Notes: generated from the letters alone by a model not told the origin. Numbered from the stretch's first letter, positions 1-10,052 are shown. The stretch: 32,069 nucleotides of DNA from Thermoplasmata archaeon (GCA_022750205.1 JAKIWD010000011.1:1-32069), one strand, 5' to 3'. Translations and numbers: made by a program.

Positions 1-6
1 ACGGCG

Positions 7-2667
7 ATGGTGCTGACGCGATGTGCACCGGACCCGGGGGCGTACAACGTCTACCGTCTGAGCGTGTCGGTCTGGGACTCGGAGAAACCGACCGCCCACG
101 CGTTCTCGAACTGGACGTTCACTGCCGAGCCGCCCGAGGCGCTGAACGTCTATTCACAGTTCGCTGGGACGTTCTACACGCAGGTTTCGTTCACCGACAC
201 CTTCTCCGTTTACGCGCAGATCGACAATCAAGCGGTCACGACGATCACCGCCAAGCTGGGGAACGCGACGAGCTTCACGTTCACCCACCAGAACAACTCG
301 AACTACTGGTGGAACACGTCGTACAACATGGAGAACGCGCCGCCGGGCGCCAAGTTCCAGGTTGTCGTTTCGATCTCGAGCTGGAGCGAGAACGCGTCGC
401 TCTCGCTCACCGTCGTCCAGACCCCGAGCTACCTACTGGCGTTCATCCAGTTCCCGGGCGTCGTCCAGGTCTCCTCGACGAGCGGCACGGGGCCGTTCAA
501 CGAAGCCTACTCAATCACGCAGTCGATCCAAGTGAGCTTGACCAAACTGTTCAACTTCACGTTGCCGAGCTCGGTGCCGCTGATCAACGGGATCTACAAC
601 CTGCTCCCGTCGGTCAAGGTCAGCGTCTCGGAGTCGAGCTCCGCCAAGGTGACCCTCTCCGGGACGCTCACGCTGACCCCGCCGGCGATCAGCTTCGGTG
701 CGTTCAGCTTGACGATCTCGGCGTCGCTCCAGCTCACCGGCGTGATGTCGGTCCAGGCCCACAACGGCGTGCAGACGATCGACTGGGTCAGCGCGAGCAT
801 GACCATCACGATCAAGGGCGACTTCAAGGGGAACTTCCCGATCTGGGGCTACACCTTCGATCTCCTCGGGAGCCCGATCACCATCGGCTTCAGCCTGACC
901 GTGGACCTCGCGCCCTCGGTCGCGTTGCAGATGGTGATGGTGCCGGCCAATACGGCGGCCGACTCGGTCGCCAACGGGATGAACTTCATGATCACGCAGC
1001 TGATCGGGTCGCTCTCGCTGCCGTTGACGGTCTCGATCAACTTCGGGATCGGGGTCGCATCGATCTCCGCCGGGGGCACGATCGCCGTCGCGGTGAACTT
1101 CGAGATCAACCCCCCTCCGTTCGCCTGGTCGAACATCTGGGTCAACGGCACGGTCACGCTCTCGCTGACGCTGCTCTTCTGGAGCACCTCGTGGAACCTC
1201 ATCGGGCCGGCGAACATCTACCACGGGATGCCGCCGCTCCCGCTTGAGCCGGCCGCGGGTCCGGCCTCGTCGTACGACAACGGGAGCGGGGCCGTCTGGC
1301 AGGTCGACGCCCGGGCGTACAACTCGACGGGCTACGACCAGCTCCTGTGGAACTCGGCGCAGGCCTCGGGGACCGCGGTATCGGACATCTATCCCCACGC
1401 CAGCCCCACGGCCGCGAGCAACTTCGGCGGGGCGTACCTGTTCTACACGGACGACCGCGTCGATATGCCCGTGCAGGACGGGCTGACGATCTCCGGGCTG
1501 GCGATCAACTCCAGCTCGAACGCGGCCCAGTCGATCCCCGCCCCGACGGACCCGGGCTATCTGGTCAGCTCCCCCAAGGCCGGGACCCTGCCGGGCGGGA
1601 GCGTGGACGTGGTCTGGGATGCGCTGCCCGTCGCGCAGGCGGTCGGGACGAGCCCGGCGGCGGTGACGACGCTCGCGCTCCACAGCGCGACGTACTACCC
1701 GAACAACCGGACCTGGAGCGCGGTGCGCGACCTCTCGTCCTCGGGCGTGGCGCAATCCTACGCCCTGGACACTTCGGGGACGACACCGATCGTCGTCGCC
1801 CTCGTCACCCCCGGGATCAGTGCCGGGGGAGCCACGCCGGAGTCGCTCGTCAGCTACGACCTCACCTCCGGCGCTCAGCTCTCCACGCAGACGGTCACCG
1901 GTGAAAGCCAGGTCGTCTCGGTCCTCAGCGCTACGTCGGGGTCCTCCCCGGGGGACGCGATCCTGGCGAACGACGCCAGCAACCTCTCCGAGGTCGCGCT
2001 GGGAGGGGCCTCGAGCGTGTCGATCGGCTTCGCGGCCCCGTCGAACGCCAGCCTGGTCGAAGCGCGTTTCGTGTACGGCCCCACCCCGGTGCTGTTGCTC
2101 CGCTACCGATTGCCCACATCGGGGCTCGTCGTGCTCTACAACCCGCAGGCCGGAACGACGCTCGCGTCGATCGGCGTCGGCGGGGACGTGGCCGACGCCG
2201 AGGCGCTCGCCTCCGGCGGCACGTACGATGTCTACGTTTCCAACGGGACGGGCTGGGCGGGCTACCAAGTGCCGGCCTCGGGACTGGTCAGCGACCTGCC
2301 GTCCGTCCCGGTGACGGGCGTAAACCAGTTCGGGCTGATCCAGGTGGGTGGATCCCTGCTGCTCTACGCGATGGTGCCGGCGACGAGCGGGGCGGCCGGT
2401 GATCGATCGCTGTTCACCGCGGAGGTCGGACTCGGACTCGCCCCGCTCGCCGCCGGGGCCCCCAGCGCGAGCGGGGGCGGCGCTCCAGCGACATCTCCCC
2501 CCGCCCCCTTCAACCTCCTACTCTACCTCGGCCTTCCGCTGATCGCGGTGGCCGCGGTGCTGGTGCTACTGGTGATCGTCACGCGACGCCGACCCGGAGC
2601 GCCGGGCGTGCCCACCGGAGCCGCCGCGACGCCCGCTCCCCCCTCGCCTCCGCCTCCGGCCGGGTGA
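7..2667 (+). CDS. Large secreted/surface protein, C-terminal TM anchor and Pro-rich cytosolic tail; probably 5'-truncated by the window edge
   Basis: Long ORF (886 aa) rich in Ser/Thr/Asn/Gly, with many N-glycosylation-like NxS/T sites and a C-terminal hydrophobic helix (FNLLLYLGLPLIAVAAVLVLLVIVTRRR) followed by PAPPSPPPPAG. There is no signal peptide at the first Met, so the true start may lie upstream of the window. Confidence 0.8.
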   Translation: MVLTRCAPDPGAYNVYRLSVSVWDSEKPTAHAFSNWTFTAEPPEALNVYSQFAGTFYTQVSFTDTFSVYAQIDNQAVTTITAKLGNATSFTFTHQNNSNYWWNTSYNMENAPPGAKFQVVVSISSWSENASLSLTVVQTPSYLLAFIQFPGVVQVSSTSGTGPFNEAYSITQSIQVSLTKLFNFTLPSSVPLINGIYNLLPSVKVSVSESSSAKVTLSGTLTLTPPAISFGAFSLTISASLQLTGVMSVQAHNGVQTIDWVSASMTITIKGDFKGNFPIWGYTFDLLGSPITIGFSLTVDLAPSVALQMVMVPANTAADSVANGMNFMITQLIGSLSLPLTVSINFGIGVASISAGGTIAVAVNFEINPPPFAWSNIWVNGTVTLSLTLLFWSTSWNLIGPANIYHGMPPLPLEPAAGPASSYDNGSGAVWQVDARAYNSTGYDQLLWNSAQASGTAVSDIYPHASPTAASNFGGAYLFYTDDRVDMPVQDGLTISGLAINSSSNAAQSIPAPTDPGYLVSSPKAGTLPGGSVDVVWDALPVAQAVGTSPAAVTTLALHSATYYPNNRTWSAVRDLSSSGVAQSYALDTSGTTPIVVALVTPGISAGGATPESLVSYDLTSGAQLSTQTVTGESQVVSVLSATSGSSPGDAILANDASNLSEVALGGASSVSIGFAAPSNASLVEARFVYGPTPVLLLRYRLPTSGLVVLYNPQAGTTLASIGVGGDVADAEALASGGTYDVYVSNGTGWAGYQVPASGLVSDLPSVPVTGVNQFGLIQVGGSLLLYAMVPATSGAAGDRSLFTAEVGLGLAPLAAGAPSASGGGAPATSPPAPFNLLLYLGLPLIAVAAVLVLLVIVTRRRPGAPGVPTGAAATPAPPSPPPPAG

Positions 2668-2671
2668 ACCC

Positions 2672-4723
2672 ATGAGAACACGCTCGAGACCTCAGAGCTG
2701 GCTGATCGTCGCGCTGACCGTCGCCGTCGCCCTCTCCGCATGGACGGGGCTCGCGTTCGGGTCCCCGGCGGCGCACCCGGCGCTGGCGCGCGCAGCCCCG
2801 GCTCTCGGTGTCATCCCGGTGGCTCCAGCGGCACCCCCGCTGCCGGCGGTCGGTGGGCCGCAATGGATCAACCTCACCCCGCTGGAGAACGGAACGGCAC
2901 CGGCCGGCAGCGCGGACGCCGCGATGGCGTACGATCCGCTCGAGTCCGAATGGGTCTACTTCGGCGGTTGCACGGTCCTGGTCTGCCCGATCAACGACAC
3001 GTGGGTGTATGCCAACGGGGGTTGGCGGAACGTGACCGACCCCGCGCGCGCGCCCCCCGCCCGGTACGGGGCGACCATGGACTACGACGCGAACGCCGGC
3101 GGCATCCTGCTATTCGGTGGGATCGGCACCTCGGCGACGTTCCTGAACGACACCTGGCTGTTCCAGGGGTGCCAATGGACCAACGTGGATTATCTGGGTC
3201 CGGCCCCCCCCGCGCGCCTGTTCGCGAACATGGTCTTCGATCCGGAATCCGCAACGAACGGGTCGGTGCTCTTCGGTGGGTGCATCGGGATCGGGTTCAG
3301 CATCGGCTGTTTCAACGACACTTGGGTCTGGCAGCCGGGCGCCGGCTGGACCGAGCTCAAGAACGTCACCGCCCCGCCGGTCCGGGGCGCGGCGATGATG
3401 GCGTACGACCCGGTCGACCGGTACGCCGTCCTGTACGGCGGGTTTGGCAATTGCCCGTCGGGCTTCTGCTACTACCATGACACCTGGGAGTTCTACTCCG
3501 GGACCTGGTGGCCGCTCAATGCGACGAGCGTCGCCGGCCCGCCGGCCCGCGACTCGGCCGTCATGACGTTCGATCAGGCGTTGGGTGGAACGCTGATGTT
3601 CGGGGGGTACAACGAAACGATGGGGACGCCGCTAGGGGATACGTGGTTGTTCCACGGTGGGGCGTGGACCCAGATCAGCCCCAGCTCCGGCCCGTCCATC
3701 CGCTATCACGCTACGATGTCCGTCGACTCGTCCGGGGTGCCTCCGCTACTGTTCGGGGGCTACGCGGGGGCCGGCGGCGTGACTGTCGGGGACACGTGGG
3801 TGTATGAGACACCCCCCTCGGTGGCGATTTCCGGCCTGTCGGGGTCGGTGGAGGTCGGCGGGACGGCGCCTACCACGGTGACCGCGGGCGGCGGATCGGG
3901 GCCCTACTCGGTGATCGTGAACTTTGGAGATGGGAGCGCAGGGGGCGCGTCGGGGGCAGGGCCCACGTTCGCGTTCCCCCACGCATGGACCCGCACGGCG
4001 AACGTCACGGTCACCGCCAACCTCTCCGATTTCGTCGGGGAGCCCGCCACCGCGGCCCAGGCGCTGAAGGTCGTCGCGGGACCGACCATCGTGGCGACGG
4101 CGGGGATGGGCGCGAGCGATACTGGAATCAGTGTGTCATTCACGGCCCAACCGGGCTCCGGCTCCTCCAGCCTGACCGGTTACGTCTGGACGTTCGGCGA
4201 CGGGACGAACGCCTCGGGGGCGAACGTGACGCACGCGTTCGCTCACGCGGGGGAGTTCGAGGTCGCGGTCACAGCATCCGACAGCACGGGGGCCCCGGCC
4301 GACGCCCAGTTGATGTTCCCGGTCGCCGCCGTGCCTTCGGCGACCATCGTCGCCAACCCGACGCAACCGACCGCGGGCTCGGCGGCCGGATTCCTCGCGA
4401 CGGTCGGGGGCGGGAGCGCGCCGCTCCACTACGCGTGGTTGTTCGGGGACGGGAGCACGACCGGCCTCCCATCGCCGTCGCACGTCTACGCCGCGGCGGG
4501 CACCTTCTTGGTGCAGCTGTGGGTGAACGACTCTGCCGGAGCGACGAGCCACGCGAGTGCCACGATCGTGGTGGTCGCTCCGACGGGAGGGTCCCCGGGT
4601 CCGGCGTCCACCACGTCCTCAGCGATTCCGAGTTGGTACTGGATCGCCATCGCCGGTATCGTGATCGCCACGGTCGTCGTTGCGGGGCTGTTGATCGCGA
4701 CCCGGAGAAAGCCCGGTACCTAG
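2672..4723 (+). CDS. Kelch-repeat + PKD-domain surface protein, signal peptide and C-terminal TM anchor
   Basis: Starts 4 nt after the upstream stop codon. N-terminal hydrophobic signal (LIVALTVAVALSAWTGLAFG). Repeated kelch-like units (LLFGG..NDTW.F..G.WT). PKD motifs (VWTFGDGTNASGANVTHAF; YAWLFGDGS). C-terminal TM (WYWIAIAGIVIATVVVAGLLIATRRK). Confidence 0.88.
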   Translation: MRTRSRPQSWLIVALTVAVALSAWTGLAFGSPAAHPALARAAPALGVIPVAPAAPPLPAVGGPQWINLTPLENGTAPAGSADAAMAYDPLESEWVYFGGCTVLVCPINDTWVYANGGWRNVTDPARAPPARYGATMDYDANAGGILLFGGIGTSATFLNDTWLFQGCQWTNVDYLGPAPPARLFANMVFDPESATNGSVLFGGCIGIGFSIGCFNDTWVWQPGAGWTELKNVTAPPVRGAAMMAYDPVDRYAVLYGGFGNCPSGFCYYHDTWEFYSGTWWPLNATSVAGPPARDSAVMTFDQALGGTLMFGGYNETMGTPLGDTWLFHGGAWTQISPSSGPSIRYHATMSVDSSGVPPLLFGGYAGAGGVTVGDTWVYETPPSVAISGLSGSVEVGGTAPTTVTAGGGSGPYSVIVNFGDGSAGGASGAGPTFAFPHAWTRTANVTVTANLSDFVGEPATAAQALKVVAGPTIVATAGMGASDTGISVSFTAQPGSGSSSLTGYVWTFGDGTNASGANVTHAFAHAGEFEVAVTASDSTGAPADAQLMFPVAAVPSATIVANPTQPTAGSAAGFLATVGGGSAPLHYAWLFGDGSTTGLPSPSHVYAAAGTFLVQLWVNDSAGATSHASATIVVVAPTGGSPGPASTTSSAIPSWYWIAIAGIVIATVVVAGLLIATRRKPGT

Positions 4724-4803
4724 GGTCCGGCGAACCGGTCGCGGGACACCGCCATCCCATCTCGCGGGGATCGGGCGGCGGATCCTGGCGGTCACGTAGG
4801 CGT

Positions 4804-5466
4804 TCAGGAGGCCGACGGTACATCCCGATTCGCCGGGGCGGGAGTACGTGGAGCACCGGTACGCCCGACCAGGGCATCGGCGCCCCGCGGGCGGAGCTCC
4901 CTCGCGAGGAGTTCTCCTCTCGAAGTCAGCCGGTAGACCTTGACCCGCCGCGGCACGCCTCGGGCGTGCTCCCGGCGCTCGGAGAGGAGTCCGGCATCGA
5001 CCAGGCTCCGGAGTGCGCCGGTCAAGGTCCCCTGATTGACGGATAGCGCGTCGACCATTCCAGCCTGACACAGTTCTCGAGGCGCGACCTCGTCGATGCC
5101 CAACCGGCCCTGCCGGGCGACGTGAACGAGAATGCGCTGAGCGAGTCTCAGGGCCTCCTCCGGCCGGGTCGGACCGGACGGGGGCCTTGTCATGGATTTC
5201 GACGCGGAAGCGGGCGGAGCCATCGAACGCACAGAGCTGGAGCTCTGGCTCGCCGGAGGCGGTCCCGCCGCCCCGATCACCCGGGCGGGGACAGGATCCG
5301 GTGACGACGCGGCGATCCGGCTCGCTTCGGGTGGGTGTAGTACCGGAACGGTCTCGAGGAGCCACGTGGATCTGTGGGTACGCAACCCCCACCAGAGCGT
5401 GAGGAGGGCCGCGGCCGCAACCGCCACCCCGGCGGCGAACCCTTCCCAGAAGACGGCCGGAGTCAT
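4804..5466 (-). CDS. Membrane-anchored winged-helix (MarR/PadR-like) transcriptional regulator
   Basis: N-terminal TM helix (FWEGFAAGVAVAAAALLTLWWGL), a Pro/Ser-rich linker, then a wHTH-like domain (ILVHVARQGRLGIDEVAPRELCQAGMVDALSVNQGTLTGALRSLVDAGLLSERREHARGVPRRVKVYRLTSRGELLARELR). Confidence 0.75.
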   Translation of the reverse strand: MTPAVFWEGFAAGVAVAAAALLTLWWGLRTHRSTWLLETVPVLHPPEASRIAASSPDPVPARVIGAAGPPPASQSSSSVRSMAPPASASKSMTRPPSGPTRPEEALRLAQRILVHVARQGRLGIDEVAPRELCQAGMVDALSVNQGTLTGALRSLVDAGLLSERREHARGVPRRVKVYRLTSRGELLARELRPRGADALVGRTGAPRTPAPANRDVPSAS

Positions 5467-5515
5467 TGCGCCGGGACCCCGAGGGACGGCGCCGTCTCGG
5501 GAAAACCCTTCGGAC

Positions 5516-7264
5516 TCACCGTTCCAGGGAATCGGTGTCGGGGCCCTGCCCGTTGGTGGGGCCGCGGGGCAGCTCCTTCAATCGGGCCACGAGCTCGTCG
5601 CGGGCGTGAGCTCGTCGACGATCCCGATACACGAGTACCCCGCCTACACCGACGGTGAGCACCGCTCCGACGAGGAGTCCGCCAGCGAACGTCGAGTCGT
5701 ACCACGGGAGAGCGCCGCCACCGCCCGATCCACCCGAACCGCCGGTCGGTAGCCTCGTCACGGGCACCACGTCCAACACGGCGCTGGTCTTGGCGTGCCC
5801 GAGCGTGGTGGCGTTGACGAACACCCAGACCGGGAACGATCCCGTGACCGTCGGAGTGCAGGTGACGATCGCCGCGTTGACGCCGGCGCAGCCGGCGGGC
5901 AGCCCGGTGTAGGCGAACGTCGTCCCGGCCGCACCGAACACGCCGAGGGTCGACAGCGTGACCGGGGTGCCGAGGGGGAGGGGGGTTTCGGACCACTGGA
6001 GTGCGGGGGCCGCTTGAAGGATCGCCGGAGTGATGGTCCCGCTCCCCAGATGGATGACCCAGACGTCGGAGTAGGTGATGCCCGCGGCCCACCCTCCGAA
6101 GAGGAGGGTCCCGTTCTCATCGGGGTCGTAGACGGCGAGCGTGAGCGAGCGGTTCCCCAGCGCGGTCTCGGAGGCGACCTCCGACCAGGCACCGGCGGCG
6201 TAGGTCCATACGTCACCGAACGGGAGCCAGAACGGATAGCCCGGAGGCGCCTTGGCGCAACAGCCGCCGAACAGCACGACCTTGTCCACGACCGGGTCGA
6301 ACGCCGACACCGCCCCCGAGCGGGGCGATGGCGCTCCGGTGACCGATCCGGTCACGTTCGTCCAGTTGCCGGCGTGATACTCCCACGTTTCCTGAGAGTT
6401 CCCGGCGCCCGCCGCCGAGTAGGCCCCTCCGAAGTAGAGCACATAGCCGTCCGCGCCGTCGTAGACCATCGTCCCTTCCCCCGGTGGTGCGACGCCGGTG
6501 GTCTGGTTCGTCCAAGCCCCCCCGACGTAGCTCCATGAGTCGGTCAGGTTCTCGAAAATGCCGCTCGCACTCCCGAACCCACCGTGGAGGAACGCGGAAC
6601 GATCCGCGGCGTCCCAGGTCAAGAACGCCTGCTCCCGGGGGGAAGGCGCCGCGGTCCCGGTCGAGGTGCGGTTGGTCCACGTTCCGTGCGAGAAGGTCCA
6701 CGTGTCGTTCAGGTAGCCCGGGTTGCCGTGGGTGTGGTAGACCGAGCCCCCGAACAGGACGACATAGCCGTCCGAGGGATCGTAGACCATGGCCGGAGCC
6801 TGGCGGTTGGGCGGCGCGCCGGTCAGATTGAGTTCCGTCCAATTGCCGTGGAGATAGGTCCACGTGTTGATCGTCGCTCCCCAGACGCTGCCGTTGGGGC
6901 CGGTCCAGTTGGGCGATACGAACACCACGTACCCATCGACCGCATCGTACGCGATCGCCGACGCTACCGAACCCGGGCCCGTCGGCCCCACCACTGAGTG
7001 CGTCAGGACCGCGGGGGGGGACGGTGTCAGGGCGCCGAGCGCAGAGAGGGTCAGATCCCGAGAAGCGGTCGGCGAGGGACCGGCTCCCGAGACGGGGCTG
7101 GTCGAAGCATGAGACGTCGCGAAAGTTGGAATAGTGATCATCGCCAGAGGTAGGAGGAGCAGCCCGACCAGGATCATCGCGGGCCACCGTGAACGGGCGA
7201 CGAGCTGGGGACGAGGAGGGAGTTCGGGCCGTGACGTTCGGTCGTCGGTTCGGTGCGGCGTCAT
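5516..7264 (-). CDS. Kelch-repeat surface protein with signal peptide and C-terminal TM anchor
   Basis: The 5516..8992 ORF is over-extended. The likely start is ATG at 7264 (MTPHRTDDRTSRPELPPRPQLVARSRWPAMILVGLLLLPLAMITIPTFA), about 29 nt after a TATA-like TTTATG (minus strand). Kelch repeats (VVLFGGS..YLNDTWTFSHGTWTN) and a C-terminal TM (FAGGLLVGAVLTVGVGGVLVYRDRRR). Confidence 0.85.
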   Translation of the reverse strand: MTPHRTDDRTSRPELPPRPQLVARSRWPAMILVGLLLLPLAMITIPTFATSHASTSPVSGAGPSPTASRDLTLSALGALTPSPPAVLTHSVVGPTGPGSVASAIAYDAVDGYVVFVSPNWTGPNGSVWGATINTWTYLHGNWTELNLTGAPPNRQAPAMVYDPSDGYVVLFGGSVYHTHGNPGYLNDTWTFSHGTWTNRTSTGTAAPSPREQAFLTWDAADRSAFLHGGFGSASGIFENLTDSWSYVGGAWTNQTTGVAPPGEGTMVYDGADGYVLYFGGAYSAAGAGNSQETWEYHAGNWTNVTGSVTGAPSPRSGAVSAFDPVVDKVVLFGGCCAKAPPGYPFWLPFGDVWTYAAGAWSEVASETALGNRSLTLAVYDPDENGTLLFGGWAAGITYSDVWVIHLGSGTITPAILQAAPALQWSETPLPLGTPVTLSTLGVFGAAGTTFAYTGLPAGCAGVNAAIVTCTPTVTGSFPVWVFVNATTLGHAKTSAVLDVVPVTRLPTGGSGGSGGGGALPWYDSTFAGGLLVGAVLTVGVGGVLVYRDRRRAHARDELVARLKELPRGPTNGQGPDTDSLER

Positions 7265-7468
7265 CAGACCTGTGGGGTGCTCGCGTGGTTCATAAACCGC
7301 GGGCGATTTCACGGGTCGTTTACGGGGCGCGCGCTCGATACTGCCCGTAGAATTCCCAGACGGCGGGCCTCGGCTCGATGAAAACTCCCTTCCCGCGGTC
7401 CCCGAACCGCCCGCCCTCCGGACGCTCCGCCGTCGACGCCCACCGAGGGAGTTAGTAGGAGAAACTAC

Positions 7469-9736
7469 GTGGCTCGGACGCAGATGAATTGCGCCAATTG
7501 CGGGAGGAAGTATTCGGCCTATTCGCCGCGGAACGCTCGCTGGTGCAAGAAGGAGCAGGTGTTCGTCTGCCAGAAGTGCCTGGCCAAGACCGGCACATGC
7601 CCGTCGTGTGGAGGCTCGATCAGCCAGCTCGCGGGGTCGCTGATCGTCCAGGGGGCGGTCTTCCTCGCGGTCATCCTGTTCATCGCCGTGATCATCCTGC
7701 CGGGGAACGTTGCCGGTGAGCAGCGCAACGCACTGGCCGTCACGCCCGTCTCGGGGCTCAGCCTCGGGGCGAACGAGAAGGTCTTCGGTATCGTCAGCCC
7801 CGGCCAGGGCGCGGTCATCGTCGTCTTTTCGTACACGGACAGCTCGGGCAATTCGGCCACCGGACGCCACGTCGAGAACTTCTGGCTGAACGATCCGACG
7901 GGCCGTGTCCTGGTCGAGATGGGATCGAACGATTCCTCGACCCCGACGATCGCCCGGGGGGGCGAAGGATTCCCGCCCGGTGTCGCCGTCGTGACCGGCT
8001 TCCAGTACGAGTCCAATGATTCCATCTCCATCATCGGCCAGGTGACCCAGGTCGGGAACGTCACGGCAATCGGGGCCAGCGCCGTCGCCCCGAACCCCAC
8101 GGCATTCTCCCATGCCTCGGCGACCACTGACGCCGAGTTCTTTGGAATACCGAGCGCGATCTGCGTTTCGGTGATCCTGGCTGGGGTGTTCCTCACCCGA
8201 TCCCGGCTGCGCTGGCACGAGCTGAACTTGCCCAAATGGACCCTGAAGCGTCCCAAGGAACTCTCGGCGCCCCCTCCGGCGGACTCGATCGAATGGATGG
8301 ACAACGCGTACCTGGGACAGATCCGGCGCATCGGACGTGTCGGCATCGCGGCCTCCTTCGCCCTGATCGCGCTCTTCCTGGTCGTGGTCGTCTCCCCGAC
8401 CAACTTCCCGGACCAGGTCTACTTCGGGGTGCTGGTCGGCACCCCGATCGGCCTGATCTTTGCCGCCGTCAGCGGCTACAACTACTGGAACCTCGCGCGC
8501 CGCGGGATCCGGCGACTCGGCGCATCGTCGCAAGGGGTGTACCTGGATTACGCCCGGGTCCCGCCCGGCGCGCGCACGTTCATCGCGTGGACTGACATCC
8601 GCGAGCTCGAAGCTCCGAGAGCGATCTACGCCCACGGCGCCCAGATCGACACCCCCCTCGGCTCGGAGTACCTCCAACTGCTCAGCACGGATACCATCAC
8701 GTTCCTGCGGACCCATTTCGAGGCGGCCCGGGTCCCCTACCGTTCCCAATCCGCCCCGCTCCGGCCGTCGGTCGAATCGCTGCTGGGCACGGGTCCCCCG
8801 GCCTCGGTCTCCGGGACGGTCTGGACCCGCAATCCGTTGGCTCGCCGCTGGGTGCTGAAGGGGGCCCTTCTGCTCGTCCTTCAGATCCCCCTGGCAGTGC
8901 TCGGGGTGATCTTCTTCGAACGGTATGGTTTGAATCAGGGGGAGGCGCTCTTCTTCCTCCCGACGATGTTCGGAGCCCAGCTCGCCTACCAAGGCTCCCG
9001 GGCGATCCGGGCGGTCGGGATCTCCGCGGTCGGGTTCTCGTTGCGTGAATCAGCGGGCGAGCGAACCATCCCGTGGTCCGAAGTGGCCGAACTGACCCCG
9101 TTCGCGCGCGGAGTTCGGTATAAGTCGGTGACCGGATTCGCCGAATCGTTCGCTCGGCTCGACCGCACCGTGATCGCCGCGATCGTAGACGGACTCAACC
9201 AAGCCCGCGGGGTCCGCAGCTTGGTCGCAGCCCCGAACGTCCCGCCGGCGGTGGCCGCCTGGGTGACCAACCCGCTGCACGGCTCCGCGCGGGATCTGCT
9301 CGTCCTGATGGTGGCGCTGCCGCTCGGCGTCTCGCTGGCGTCGACGGCATGGCTCGTGCTCACCGGGAACCCGAACGCGATCTTCGGGATCTTTTTTCCG
9401 GTGATCCTGATCGTTTTCGGGATCAACCCGTTGGTCTCCTGGCGCGCGAGTCCGGTGCGCATCGCCCTGACCTCCGACGCGATCTTCGTCGACTATGGCC
9501 GACCGGTCTCCGACGTCAGCGCGTTCAACGTCCTCCCCTTCTCACAGATCGCAACGGCGTCCGCCTCCGGGCCCTCCTCCGCCCCCCGGGGGCTGGGGCT
9601 TCGCCCCATCGCGATCAGCTTCCGGACGGTGGCGGGGATCAATCTCGCCGTCGGCCCGGTGTCGCCGACGGTGGCGAGAGCCGTCCAAGTTCGATTCCGG
9701 CCCGACCAGTTGCAAGAGTGGAAGCTCCCCGGCTGA
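7469..9736 (+). CDS. Zinc-ribbon, multi-pass membrane protein with repeated PH-like soluble modules
   Basis: GTG start preceded by GGAG. N-terminal Cys pairs (CANC...C...CQKC...CPSC). Several TM segments alternate with soluble segments that each contain a W-[TS]-x-[IV]-x-E-L-like motif (AWTDIRELEA; PWSEVAELTP) or a similar beta-rich stretch. Confidence 0.8.
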   Translation: MARTQMNCANCGRKYSAYSPRNARWCKKEQVFVCQKCLAKTGTCPSCGGSISQLAGSLIVQGAVFLAVILFIAVIILPGNVAGEQRNALAVTPVSGLSLGANEKVFGIVSPGQGAVIVVFSYTDSSGNSATGRHVENFWLNDPTGRVLVEMGSNDSSTPTIARGGEGFPPGVAVVTGFQYESNDSISIIGQVTQVGNVTAIGASAVAPNPTAFSHASATTDAEFFGIPSAICVSVILAGVFLTRSRLRWHELNLPKWTLKRPKELSAPPPADSIEWMDNAYLGQIRRIGRVGIAASFALIALFLVVVVSPTNFPDQVYFGVLVGTPIGLIFAAVSGYNYWNLARRGIRRLGASSQGVYLDYARVPPGARTFIAWTDIRELEAPRAIYAHGAQIDTPLGSEYLQLLSTDTITFLRTHFEAARVPYRSQSAPLRPSVESLLGTGPPASVSGTVWTRNPLARRWVLKGALLLVLQIPLAVLGVIFFERYGLNQGEALFFLPTMFGAQLAYQGSRAIRAVGISAVGFSLRESAGERTIPWSEVAELTPFARGVRYKSVTGFAESFARLDRTVIAAIVDGLNQARGVRSLVAAPNVPPAVAAWVTNPLHGSARDLLVLMVALPLGVSLASTAWLVLTGNPNAIFGIFFPVILIVFGINPLVSWRASPVRIALTSDAIFVDYGRPVSDVSAFNVLPFSQIATASASGPSSAPRGLGLRPIAISFRTVAGINLAVGPVSPTVARAVQVRFRPDQLQEWKLPG

Positions 9737-10052
9737 GCCGTCGATTGGCGCGAGTTCGGGGACGGGTACATCGGCGCTCCCCGCGACTCGAAGCTCGAGA
9801 CCTGTTCGTGCGGGCGGATCGCCTCTGCCGGATCCCGCTGCTTCGGGCCCCGAGAGCGGGGTTCGGTTCCGGGTCCGTTCGTTTCCCGCGGGCACTCCGT
9901 CACTCGGTGGCGAGGGGAGTCGGGGCACGTTCCGGTGACGGCAAGCGGTCCGTTTCCCCGAACAGAAACCGCTTTGGGGAGTCGGACGATGCCTACTCCG
10001 AGGGAGCGCCTATCCCGAACGGCGCACCATCAGCCCGGAGGAGGACCCTACG

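Noticed and set aside
511-2268. 585-aa minus-strand ORF antisense to the first surface protein
   Set aside because: Arg/Asp/Gly/Val-rich low-complexity translation with no hydrophobic core, as expected for the shadow frame of a GC-rich gene; the plus-strand frame is clearly the coding one.
3985-5046. 353-aa plus-strand ORF overlapping the kelch/PKD gene's 3' end and the wHTH gene
   Set aside because: Shadow frame spanning two well-supported genes; no recognisable domain.
7265-8992. 5' extension of the 5516..8992 minus ORF
   Set aside because: It lies antisense to the zinc-ribbon membrane protein and is shadow-frame composition; the kelch protein's signal peptide begins at 7264.
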